From the NCBI RefSeq assembly GCF_005502745.1, contig NZ_SCNL01000007.1, forward strand, positions 1 to 64,000: a DNA stretch of 64,000 bases, given 5' to 3'. Within the stretch, counting starts at the first letter, position 1. Each line of letters opens with the position of its first letter. This DNA is from Sphingomonas sp. 3P27F8. Its GTDB lineage: Bacteria; Pseudomonadota; Alphaproteobacteria; Sphingomonadales; Sphingomonadaceae. The position numbers and the translations under genes were made by a program. This document shows, one piece after another, positions 28,724-35,422 of this stretch. The notes beneath the pieces are model-generated. The model did not search any database. It worked only from the letters and a program-made list of their open reading frames with translations, and had not been told where the DNA came from.

Positions 28724-28855
28724 AAATCCTCCGCCACATGCGTTCTCACACGCACGCCAGGACAACAAGGCAGCATTACTGACTTAAACGGTAAATTGTC
28801 GCACCCGCGGCTCCACGCCTCGTAGAAATTGCGGCGTTTTAGTCCCGTATCGGTA

Positions 28856-29665
28856 CTATCGTAGCGAAAGCGCGGCCAATGCCACGACACCGGCAATTAT
28901 CCGATACCAGGCGAACGGCTGAAAACCATGTTTCGTCACCACCGACATGAACCACCGCACCACGACGATCGCGACCAGAAACGACACGACAAAGCCGATC
29001 GCGATCGATCCGAGATGATCGGCGCTCAGTTCATGCCGCGCCTTCCACAGCGTCAGCGTCGTCGCGCCGAGCATCGTCGGGATCGCCAGGAAGAAGCTGT
29101 ATTCCGCCGCTATCTCCCGGCTCACTCCCATCGCGCGCGCGCCCATGATCGTCGCGCCCGAGCGGCTGACCCCCGGGATCATCGCCAAGCATTGCAACAC
29201 CCCGATGGCCAGCGCCGTGCGCCATGACATCGCTTCTACCGACCCGGTCCGCACGGGCGGCGCGACACGCTCGATGAAGAGGATCGCGATACCGCCCACG
29301 ATCAGCGCAATCGCCACCACGAGCGGCGCGATCACCGGCGCCTCCAGCACCGCCTTGATCGCCTTGTAGGCGATCGCACCCACCACGGCGGCCGGCAGAA
29401 AGCCTAGCGCCACGTTGCGGGTGAAGGCGATGGCGGCCGGATCACGCCGCGCCAGCCCATGCGCGACGTTGACGAAACGGCGCCAGAACAGCACCACCAC
29501 GGCGAGAATCGCGCCAAGCTGGATAACGATGTCGAACACCGCGTCCGCCTCCGGCAGCCCCAGCAGCGAGCCGGCGAGGATAAGGTGCCCCGTCGAGGAT
29601 ACGGGCAGAAATTCGGTCACACCCTCGACGATCCCCAGCAGGATCACGATCAGCAGGTCGTTCAT
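28856..29665 (-). CDS. uppP: Undecaprenyl-diphosphatase
   Basis: A 269-residue multi-pass membrane protein of the UppP/BacA family. Signature motifs are GIVEGVTEFLPVSSTGHLIL near the N-terminus and MIPGVSRSGATIMGARAMG in the second half. It dephosphorylates undecaprenyl pyrophosphate to recycle the lipid carrier used for peptidoglycan and surface polysaccharides, and its absence or excess changes bacitracin tolerance. ATG at 29665 was chosen over a weak upstream TTG. A GC-rich hairpin (CGCCCG-TGAA-CGGGCG, 29682-29697) lies between this gene and the SDR gene upstream. Confidence 0.96.
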   Translation of the reverse strand: MNDLLIVILLGIVEGVTEFLPVSSTGHLILAGSLLGLPEADAVFDIVIQLGAILAVVVLFWRRFVNVAHGLARRDPAAIAFTRNVALGFLPAAVVGAIAYKAIKAVLEAPVIAPLVVAIALIVGGIAILFIERVAPPVRTGSVEAMSWRTALAIGVLQCLAMIPGVSRSGATIMGARAMGVSREIAAEYSFFLAIPTMLGATTLTLWKARHELSADHLGSIAIGFVVSFLVAIVVVRWFMSVVTKHGFQPFAWYRIIAGVVALAALSLR

Positions 29666-29705
29666 GAGCAATCCTTGGGTCCGCCCGTGAACGGGCGCGG
29701 GTGGA

Positions 29706-30641
29706 TCAGGCTTTGGCGATCGCGGCGAATCGCCCGGCGCGGCGATAACGCACCAGCCACGCGGGAGCGACCGCCGCCAGCGGGGTGGGCGTCACGCCCA
29801 GCGCGGCCAGCCCCTCGGCATCCGGCGCAACCACCGTATCGTGCTGCAACAGCTTCCACTGATCCATCGTGATCGGCGCGCCGGGCAGGAAGCCGAGCGA
29901 CGCGAGCGCCTGGCCGGCAATATCGGGCAGCGCCGGCAGCGCGCGATCGCGCCCGATTTCCCGCGCGATCCAGCGGTGCAGTTCGGCCATGGTGAGCACA
30001 TCGGGGCCGCCGAGTTCATATGTCCGCCCGCCGAACGTGGCCGGGGCGCCTAACGCGGCCACCACCGCCGTCGCCACATCGCCGACGAATACCGGCTGGA
30101 AGCGCACGCCAGCGCGCAGCACCGGAACGATCGGCAGCGCGGCGATCAATCCGGCGAACCGGTTGATGAACTGATCCTCGCGGCCGAACACTGTCGCCGG
30201 GCGCAAGATCGTCGCCGCCGGGAACGCCGCGCGCACCGCCGCTTCCGCCTCGCCCTTGGTGCTCGCGTAGCGCGACGACGCCCCGGCATCCGCGCCGATC
30301 GCCGAGATATGCACCAGCGAGACCGCGCCGGCCTTCGCCGCCGCCTCCGCCACCGCCCGCGCACCATCGACATGAATCCGCCTGAGATCGCCCGTGAAGC
30401 TGCCGACGAGATTCACGACATGATCCGCGCCGGCGATCGCGCGCATTATCGTATCGGACCTGGTCACGTCGGCCGCGACAAACTGCGTCTGCCCCAATCC
30501 GCCGAGGGGCTTGAGAAACCAGGCGTCGCGGGGATCGCGCCCGGCCACGCGAACGCGTGCGCCCGCCGCCAGCAGCGCCTGCGCGACGTAGCGGCCAATG
30601 AAGCCTCCGCCGCCAACGAGCGTGACCAATCTGTCCTTCAT
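29706..30641 (-). CDS. NDUFA9-like NAD(P)H-binding SDR protein
   Basis: A 311-residue atypical SDR with dinucleotide motif LVTLVGGGGFIGRYVAQAL (residues ~4-22), HVVNLVGSFTGD, ISAIGADAGASSRYASTKGE (a Y-x3-K-like pair) and ILRPATVFGREDQFINRFA. This is the pattern of proteins related to the 39-kDa NDUFA9 subunit associated with mitochondrial complex I and of bacterial ubiquinone-linked homologues. It may bind NADPH and help quinone or complex I stability. ATG 30641 (MKDRLV) is preferred. It is the last conserved minus-strand gene before the tRNA and island. Confidence 0.88.
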   Translation of the reverse strand: MKDRLVTLVGGGGFIGRYVAQALLAAGARVRVAGRDPRDAWFLKPLGGLGQTQFVAADVTRSDTIMRAIAGADHVVNLVGSFTGDLRRIHVDGARAVAEAAAKAGAVSLVHISAIGADAGASSRYASTKGEAEAAVRAAFPAATILRPATVFGREDQFINRFAGLIAALPIVPVLRAGVRFQPVFVGDVATAVVAALGAPATFGGRTYELGGPDVLTMAELHRWIAREIGRDRALPALPDIAGQALASLGFLPGAPITMDQWKLLQHDTVVAPDAEGLAALGVTPTPLAAVAPAWLVRYRRAGRFAAIAKA

Positions 30642-30745
30642 GCGCGAGCCGTCCAATGCGATTGTTCGATCATCCGCGCCTACCTCCCTCGCGCACCCGT
30701 TGACAAGGCCACGCGGTCTCCCCTAGAGGCGCCGGCCTACCCCGT

Positions 30746-30832
30746 GCCCAGATGGCGGAATTGGTAGACGCACCAGCTTCAGGTGCTGGCGCTCGCAAGG
30801 GCGTGGAGGTTCGAGTCCTCTTCTGGGCACCA
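30746..30832 (+). tRNA. tRNA-Leu (anticodon CAG)
   Basis: A class II tRNA. Acceptor 5' GCCCAGA (30746-30752) pairs with TCTGGGC (30822-30828), with discriminator A at 30829 and an encoded CCA at 30830-30832. The anticodon stem CCAGC/GCTGG encloses the loop TTCAGGT, anticodon CAG. There is a long variable arm (CGCTCGCAAGGGCG region), and the T-arm has GGTTCGAGTCC. It marks the left boundary of the accessory region, and tRNA-Leu genes are frequent integration sites; no exact copy of its 3' end was found further on. Confidence 0.97.
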
Positions 30833-30835
30833 CTT

Positions 30836-31249
30836 CCGGTCAAAGATGGGCACCGCGCCCTCGAGGCGCGGGACGCCGCTGGTGACGCCGTTCGCCAACG
30901 CCGCTCGCGGACCATAGATGAGAATCTTGTCCGTCGCGACGGTGACGTCGGATACCAGCATTCGCAGGTAAGCGGTCCGCAAGGTCGGATCGTCGTCAAC
31001 GGCCCTACCGAGGCGTTCAATCACTTTGCGCAGGACGCGAACTTCAACCGCGGCGGCTATCGCCTGCTCGAGGACGAGTGGGCGAGGGACAAGCGTGCTG
31101 GAAGAGCTGTGACGGTGAAGATCGTTCCACAAGTCAGCAGCGCTTCCGTGCGGCCATCGACGATTAATGTTTGGTGGACCGTCGATGGCAAGACAAAGAG
31201 CCTAAGATTTCCCAACGAACGACCGGAGAAGCGCCGTGGCGGAAACTGA
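30836..31249 (+). pseudogene. Decayed DNA/RNA non-specific endonuclease toxin (C-terminal part)
   Basis: The frame ending at the TGA at 31249 encodes the second half of a DNA/RNA non-specific endonuclease (NS2-type) toxin domain. GPTEAFNHFAQDANFNRGGY, LEDEWARDKRAGRAVTVKI and INVWWTVDGKTKSLRFPNE match the usual layout, Asn-rich metal site included. There is no plausible start codon with a ribosome-binding site and no N-terminal delivery region. The segment where these nucleases carry the DRGH-type catalytic His reads GPQGRIVVNGP, without His. I read it as a truncated, inactive toxin tip. Its end overlaps the immunity gene by 14 bp. Confidence 0.65.
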
Positions 31250-31655
31250 ATCGGAGCGTCTGCTGAACGAGATTGGTCGATTACTGATGGAGGATAGCGA
31301 CTATCCCTCGGAACCCACGCTACTCTATGCGCAACTTGATCATAACATGATTGGCGAATCGATCTTCAAGGAACTCGGCAATCAGCTGCTCTATCGGTGG
31401 CCCGCAAACGAGCGCTTGCCCTACGCGCTTCTCGAATTGTGGGAAGCACAGGACGGGCGGGATCGGTGGTCGGAACTGGAATATGTGATGCGCGACGGTC
31501 TATTCGAAGTGGCGTATTTCTATCCGGACGAAATCGATCCCCGGGAAGATGTGATCGAACGCCGGGAACGTGCGCTGCGGCGGCATTTCGGAAAGAAGCA
31601 GATCGTCTACCCGCCCCTGCCCTTGGAGGACGAAGCTCAAAACTACGAAGTATAG
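31236..31655 (+). CDS. Immunity protein (YezG/DUF600-like)
   Basis: A 139-residue acidic protein starting from GTG 31236, overlapping the end of the decayed nuclease. The segments YAQLDHNMIGESIFKELGNQ, RWPANERLPYALLELWEAQD and ELEYVMRDGLFEVAYFYPDE look like immunity proteins of the YezG/DUF600 type, which neutralise nuclease tips of polymorphic toxins. The frame is complete although the matching toxin is broken, so it may act as an orphan immunity gene that protects against incoming toxins. The family assignment is from memory of sequence patterns. Confidence 0.7.
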   Translation: MAETESERLLNEIGRLLMEDSDYPSEPTLLYAQLDHNMIGESIFKELGNQLLYRWPANERLPYALLELWEAQDGRDRWSELEYVMRDGLFEVAYFYPDEIDPREDVIERRERALRRHFGKKQIVYPPLPLEDEAQNYEV

Positions 31656-31688
31656 GTCATGTCCTGTCGGGCGTTCGGCGCGGAATTG

Positions 31689-31737
31689 ATATTCTCCAAT
31701 GATTTGAGTGCCCAGCTTTGTCCCCTGTGGGGCACCA
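31689..31737. repeat. Direct repeat R1 left of toxin cassette
   Basis: A 49-bp element (starting ATATTCTCCAATGAT, ending GGGGCACCA) that matches 33351-33399 at 44 of 49 positions in the same orientation. The two copies bracket the second toxin-immunity pair. Both end in GGGCACCA, as does the tRNA-Leu gene at 30746, and R1 contains GTGCCC and GGGCAC, which could form a 6-bp stem. Such copies could support homologous exchange of toxin cassettes. Confidence 0.75.
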
Positions 31738-31778
31738 CACTCATGTAGGCGAGCCTCATAGCGGACAGAGCTGGGCAC
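31708..31778. repeat. Inverted repeat upstream of toxin gene
   Basis: GTGCCCAGCT at 31708-31717 is exactly complementary to AGCTGGGCAC at 31769-31778, a perfect 10-bp inverted repeat with 51 bp between. The left arm lies inside repeat R1. It sits 87-157 bp before the toxin start and could be a regulatory or recombination feature. The arms are short, so chance cannot be excluded. Confidence 0.4.
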
Positions 31779-31864
31779 GCGGGCCTTGTGAGGACGCCCC
31801 AGCTCCGCTTGACTTGTTGTAAAATGTTGCTCAAATGTTCTAGCCGCAATGGTAGCGGGGCGGC

Positions 31865-32974
31865 ATGAACGAGGCATCACGCGATAGGAAATCGAGCGCT
31901 TTTTCATGGTGGCTGCGAACAGGAAAGCTACCACCAGCGGTCAATCCTGACGATATCGAACTCAAATTCAACCCATGGCACGATCCGGCCGACGGTCGGT
32001 TCACCTTTGCTGGTGCGGGACGCCATTATGGTGCCGGCGGGACTGATACGGCCAGCGGGGCGAGCAGTCGCACGTCCGCCCGCGCCGGCGCCACGCCTGC
32101 TTCAGTGGGCCGCAGCAAGTCGCAGACCGCGACACGGTCGAAACCGGAAACATCGCGTGCCAGGCCACCGGCGAGTGACGCCCACAGGCCAGTGAGGCCC
32201 ATGTCATCCCCTGTGCAACCCAGAGGTATTGAAGGAGGACGGCCGGGTAACCAGCCGAACCCCGTTACCGAATTCGTCGGTGGCGTAGGTGAAGGCCTTC
32301 ACGAAGTCGGAAGAGAAGCGGTGGCGGGAGTCCGCGCTGCGCTGACGACGAATCCGGTGACCACCGTTCGCAACACCGGTCGCGGTATAGCGGCTATGAT
32401 CGATGCTGCGATTGCTGCCGAGGATACCCCCGCCCGTATACAGGTTTCGCGTGCGGCAAGCGCAGTCGCCGACGCCTCGGCGCGGGATCTCGGTCGTGCC
32501 ACCGCGACGGTCGCCGGGAACGTTGCGCTGACGGCAGCGCCAGGGGCGGCGCTCTCGAAAGCAGCCGCATTGCGCCGACTTCGCATGGCGAGGCCGCGAA
32601 CGACCTTCGATCCGCCGCAGATCGGCTGGGTGAAGGAGACGACCAGGTCGCAAAAGCCTTGGAAGGCTTACAACGATGCTGCGACGGGCGCCCAACCCGG
32701 TCGGGCGCCGACGTTGATGCGGACGATGGCGGACGGATCGAAGCGGCCGGTCAAGTTCGATGGAATCCAAGGCGATTATGTGATCGACCGGAAGTGGTCG
32801 GTCGTTGATAGGGCTAGGGCGCGAGCTCAGATCTTGCGGCAGTCGCAGGTGTTGGCAGAACACCGCCTGATTGGAACGTGGGAGGTCCCCACGCCTGTCG
32901 AGAAGCTCAAGGCACTGAAGCTGCTCAAGAAGATGAACATAACGAATATCCACGTAAAGGTCGTCAAGCCATGA
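31865..32974 (+). CDS. Polymorphic-toxin-like protein with REase-fold C-terminal tip
   Basis: A 369-residue protein. The N-terminus carries the short conserved block LKFNPWHDPADGRFTFAGAG (residues ~33-52). A disordered Ser/Thr/Pro/Arg-rich stretch (~53-135) and an Ala-rich helical middle follow. The C-terminal tip (~260-369) has KFDG (Asp299) then DYVIDRKWSV (Asp308-Arg-Lys310), consistent with a PD-(D/E)XK restriction-endonuclease-fold toxin. There is no signal peptide. The stop overlaps the next small gene by 4 bp (ATGA), as expected for toxin and immunity. The target is probably DNA or RNA (inference). The cassette is flanked by repeats R1 and R2. Confidence 0.65.
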   Translation: MNEASRDRKSSAFSWWLRTGKLPPAVNPDDIELKFNPWHDPADGRFTFAGAGRHYGAGGTDTASGASSRTSARAGATPASVGRSKSQTATRSKPETSRARPPASDAHRPVRPMSSPVQPRGIEGGRPGNQPNPVTEFVGGVGEGLHEVGREAVAGVRAALTTNPVTTVRNTGRGIAAMIDAAIAAEDTPARIQVSRAASAVADASARDLGRATATVAGNVALTAAPGAALSKAAALRRLRMARPRTTFDPPQIGWVKETTRSQKPWKAYNDAATGAQPGRAPTLMRTMADGSKRPVKFDGIQGDYVIDRKWSVVDRARARAQILRQSQVLAEHRLIGTWEVPTPVEKLKALKLLKKMNITNIHVKVVKP

Positions 32975-33282
32975 TTGCCATGCAGATTGCGAGCATTATT
33001 GCGGAATATGTCGTGTTTCTCGAACTCACCGATGAGGAGGAATTGAACCTCGACACCGCCGTGAAGATGATGGAGGCTCTCGGCAGCCATCTCGAGGAGC
33101 TGGACAAGGAATTTCTTCGCGAACTGGTGGATGCGTTTCCTGTTATAGCGGAGGAATACAGCGGCGAGGCGCAGGAGGTCGTGCGCAATATCGCATACAG
33201 CTTCTACCTTGAGGAGGCGCTCGCAGCCGACGATCCTGTCAGGTTAGCCGAATTGGAGGCACTGCGCGACGCGAGGGACTGA
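32971..33282 (+). CDS. Probable cognate immunity protein
   Basis: A 103-residue, strongly acidic, helical protein starting MIAMQIASIIAEYVVFLELT, with segments LDTAVKMMEALGSHLEELDK and EEALAADDPVRLAELEALRD. The start codon overlaps the stop of the toxin-like gene (32971-32974), the usual coupling for toxin-immunity pairs. No family is recognised. The role rests on position, size and charge, not on homology. Confidence 0.6.
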   Translation: MIAMQIASIIAEYVVFLELTDEEELNLDTAVKMMEALGSHLEELDKEFLRELVDAFPVIAEEYSGEAQEVVRNIAYSFYLEEALAADDPVRLAELEALRDARD

Positions 33283-33333
33283 ACGCCGGCTGGAATTTTA
33301 AAAACCGCGTGATCATGGCTTCGTCTATCTCTT

Positions 33334-33642
33334 TCATCGGCGACTGATCGAAATTCTCCAATGATCTGAGCGCCCAGCTTTGTCCCCCGTAGGGCACCAT
33401 TTCTCCTGCGCTAAGCGGTTGAGATTGATCGAAACGTGGGCGATATATTCGCCGATCATCCGGTGGGCCATCGGTTCAACAATGCGAGTGACCTCTTCTT
33501 TGGCTACTTCCTCAGCCTTTTCCCTCGTCAGCCCGCGTAAAGCCCAAAAGCCGTATAAGGCCGCAATAGCGAACATTGTTTGGAAAACGGTTAGAAAAAC
33601 CGCAATGTGGTCGTAGTTAGGTGCGCCACGCTCTCTCCACAA
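33334..33642 (-). pseudogene. Small membrane-protein ORF with C-terminus encoded in repeat R2
   Basis: The frame encodes YDHIAVFLTVFQTMFAIAAL, one membrane helix, then a charged helical tail REKAEEVAKEEVTRIVEPMA. No convincing start exists; the coordinate uses a TTG at 33642, and reading frame upstream only overlaps the GIY-YIG remnant in antisense. The last ~20 codons fall within repeat R2 (33351-33399). The original C-terminus was therefore probably replaced when R2 arrived. It could be a small real membrane protein or a gene fragment. Confidence 0.35.
33351..33399. repeat. Direct repeat R2 right of toxin cassette
   Basis: The second copy of the 49-bp element (starting AAATTCTCCAATGAT, ending AGGGCACCA), 44 of 49 positions identical to R1 at 31689-31737 and in the same orientation. 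It lies 68 bp after the immunity gene. The distance between copies is 1662 bp and encloses exactly one toxin-immunity pair. Confidence 0.75.
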
Positions 33643-33741
33643 TATGAGCAGGCCCGCTGACCTTAGACGCGGAAGCTCCCTCCTCGCCAACACGCACGAC
33701 GGCCTAACAACGCTACACCGATAACTCCGCCCGCTCGTGGT

Positions 33742-33932
33742 CTGCAAGCACGCGCGAAGCCTACCTACCTGCTCGCCAGTGTAGAGGCTGTCTCCACCTA
33801 CAAGCTGTTCCCCATTCATCGGCGGCGACTCGAAGCACTGATTTACAAGGTGTTCGCACCCGCGCAAATCGATCTCATCATCACCGATCGCTTCGGCATC
33901 CCGTCAAGCCGGGCGAGTGGTTCCTCGCGCCT
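33742..33932 (+). pseudogene. GIY-YIG nuclease family C-terminal remnant, frameshifted
   Basis: In frame from 33742 the sequence reads TYLLASVEAVSTYKLFPIHR, then LEALIYKVFAPAQIDLIITD and RFG. This is the characteristic C-terminal part of bacterial GIY-YIG/T5orf172-type nucleases. After RFG one missing base breaks the frame; shifting by one restores HPVKPGEWFLAP. The N-terminal catalytic GIY-YIG domain is absent. It is therefore a doubly broken remnant. Confidence 0.55.
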
Positions 33933-34231
33933 TCGGCGTGACCCCGCGTGCCGAGCACGATCGCTGTTCTCCATGTAGCACGACAAGGTGACCTCTTCGA
34001 AGTGATGCTGTCGGCCGCTGCCAACCTGATGATGGGGGGCAGCCTCGACGAGAACGGCGAGCTGACATGCCGCGCGTGCCGGAAACCTGCCCGTCTTTGC
34101 GCGCTCGAACGCCCCGGTTTTCCGCCGATCCGGCACCGCGCTTCCGATCGTTTCAGAACCAGTTGGTTGGGAAGGGGACCTTAACCGCCGAGGCGGTAAT
34201 CTGAGGAGCGATAGCAGGAGCCCCGGCCAGC
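33933..34231. other. Intergenic stretch, no gene recognised
   Basis: About 300 bp between the GIY-YIG remnant and the next gene. Short open frames exist on both strands but none has a ribosome-binding site plus a recognisable product. An AGGAG at the right end belongs to the gene starting at 34232. Confidence 0.5.
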
Positions 34232-34729
34232 ATGTGGAATGACGACAATGCCATCTACGACGATGGCGAATGGATCACTTGGACCGAGATCAACTCCCAC
34301 CTCGAACGGTTAGAGTTCGAAGCCCGCTTCCCGGACCTCGAAGCCGATCTGGTGCCGATCTTCCAGAGCCTGCTTTCCACGGCGCAGGATTACTACGAAC
34401 TGACCGGGCGGCACCTTCAGGTCTATGGCGATATCGGCGAGCTATACGGCGTCATCACGCACGGGCTGAAGCTGCACCGCAATTACGCCCAAGGGTCGGA
34501 CGGGAAGATCGGCAACCACTTCGTCGAGGTGAAGACCATCACGCCGTTCAAGAGCAACGATGTCGTCGCCCTCAACCTCAAGCGCAACTTCAGCAAGGTG
34601 CTGGTCGTGAAGATCGGCGCCGACTTCGAGGTCAGGGGGAAGCTCATCGACCGGAAGGCGTTGCCCAAGGCCAAGGGCGACCGGCTTAAGATATCGTGGG
34701 ATCAGTTCGAGCAGGCCGACACCGCCTGA
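34232..34729 (+). CDS. Uncharacterised protein with PD-(D/E)XK-like motif
   Basis: A 165-residue soluble protein starting MWNDDNAIYDDGEW. Middle segments HLQVYGDIGELYGVITHG (Glu70), YAQGSDGKIGNHFVEVKTIT (Asp90, then Glu99-Val-Lys101) give the order E...D...ExK that is usual for PD-(D/E)XK nucleases. That suggests a small nuclease or nuclease-derived domain of the DUF6998 kind (name from memory). It stands alone in the island between a GIY-YIG remnant and a decayed recombinase, and its partner, if any, is not evident. Confidence 0.7.
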   Translation: MWNDDNAIYDDGEWITWTEINSHLERLEFEARFPDLEADLVPIFQSLLSTAQDYYELTGRHLQVYGDIGELYGVITHGLKLHRNYAQGSDGKIGNHFVEVKTITPFKSNDVVALNLKRNFSKVLVVKIGADFEVRGKLIDRKALPKAKGDRLKISWDQFEQADTA

Positions 34730-34756
34730 ACGTCACCGCGCTCGGTCGATCGGCAA

Positions 34757-34819
34757 CTACAATTGGTTGCCCTTCCAGATGGGAATGCGGTTGGCATTCA
34801 AGATCGGTGTGCGTGCCAT
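34757..34819 (-). CDS. Possible 20-residue small ORF
   Basis: ATG at 34819 is preceded by CACGGAGGCAAC (a strong GGAGG ribosome-binding site, 4 bp spacing) and encodes MARTPILNANRIPIWKGNQL before TAG. The strong start signal and in-frame stop could mean a small peptide, or the surviving 5' end of a lost gene. No family is recognised. Confidence 0.3.
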   Translation of the reverse strand: MARTPILNANRIPIWKGNQL

Positions 34820-34924
34820 GTTGCCTCCGTGGGTGAGGACACGGGGGTGGTGCCAGATCAAAATTATCACACTCACTGAACTACTCGACCCGTTCCGAAA
34901 CCTAAGCGAGTCCTCCGGGAATGA

Positions 34925-35302
34925 CCAGCGCATCGCCCGCTACCCCCGCGACTCGCAAGACAGCCAGACCACCGCGAACCAGCGTCGAGAACTCATGGTC
35001 GTCGCCGAGCGGCTTGGTCACCGACCCCGGTATCAGCAGCTTGAACGGACGTGACAGGCGCCCCGGCTACGATGCGCTGATGAAGGCTGTGGCGCGGCGC
35101 GAGCTCGACATGGTGGCAAGCAGGGCCGTGGACCGGCGCGGGCGCTACCTCCAGAACCTCGTCACCCCCTCACCGCGATCAACGCCAAGGGGGGGGGACC
35201 TCTATCTCACCAGCAGGCGCTCGACACCAGCACGCCCAGCGGACGCGCCATGTTCGGCATGCTGTCGGTGTTCGCCGGCTTCGAGCGATCCACAGATCCA
35301 CA
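34925..35302 (+). pseudogene. Decayed serine recombinase (resolvase/invertase family)
   Basis: Three frames in succession encode pieces of a resolvase N-terminal domain: DSQTTANQRRELMVVAERLG, then DRRPGYDALMKAVARRELDM followed by VDRRGRYLQNLV, then DLYLTSRR/HQQALDTSTPSGRAMFGMLS with FAGFERS. In an intact member these form one chain ending near the E-helix. At least two frameshifts are present, and the catalytic-Ser N-terminus is altered (RIARYPRDSQDSQ). It is a dead mobile-element recombinase directly upstream of the CRISPR-Cas locus and suggests how the region was acquired. Confidence 0.65.
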
Positions 35303-35307
35303 AATGA

Positions 35308-35331
35308 AGACAGGGGCCGCAGCCCCCGTCT
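35308..35331. terminator. GC-rich hairpin between recombinase remnant and tracrRNA region
   Basis: AGAC-A-GGGGC, loop CGCA, GCCCC-C-GTCT: nine base pairs with a single A.C mismatch, followed by a weakly T-rich stretch (CGATTT). It could end transcripts arriving from the recombinase side and so insulate the tracrRNA/cas9 region. The short T-tract makes terminator activity uncertain. Confidence 0.45.
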
Positions 35332-35356
35332 CGATTTGGTGCAATTCAGATTGCTT

Positions 35357-35384
35357 GTTAACAACCAGACCTGCGATTTCTGAG
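35357..35384 (+). repeat. Degenerate CRISPR repeat upstream of the anti-repeat
   Basis: GTTAACAACCAGACC then TGCGATTTCTGAG. Compared with the crRNA-sense repeat (GTTGCAGCTGGACC then GCGATTTCTGA), the GACC-GCGATTTCTGA core is kept with one inserted T. It is on the same strand as, and 5' of, the tracrRNA anti-repeat. ACCAGACC (35364-35371) pairs perfectly with GGTCTGGT (35437-35444), and CGATTTCTGAG (35374-35384) with CTCAGAAATCG (35423-35433). Its variant bases match the anti-repeat better than the array repeat does. Confidence 0.6.
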
Positions 35385-35422
35385 CCACAAATCTTTCAGA
35401 AATCACAGGCGGTGTCAACCAG

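Noticed and set aside
28724-28855. Riboswitch or attenuator upstream of gltD
   Set aside because: No known riboswitch pattern or leader peptide could be recognised.
29682-29697. Hairpin between the SDR and uppP genes as a rho-independent terminator
   Set aside because: Six-base-pair stem without a T-run on either side, so only weak support.
30746-31737. An exact duplicate of the tRNA-Leu 3' end as an attachment site
   Set aside because: Only the final GGGCACCA is shared between the tRNA and R1/R2; upstream bases match about 14 of 22, too little to call an att site.
33843-34136. Minus-strand frame opposite the GIY-YIG remnant
   Set aside because: No plausible product; it arises from the antisense of remnant sequence.
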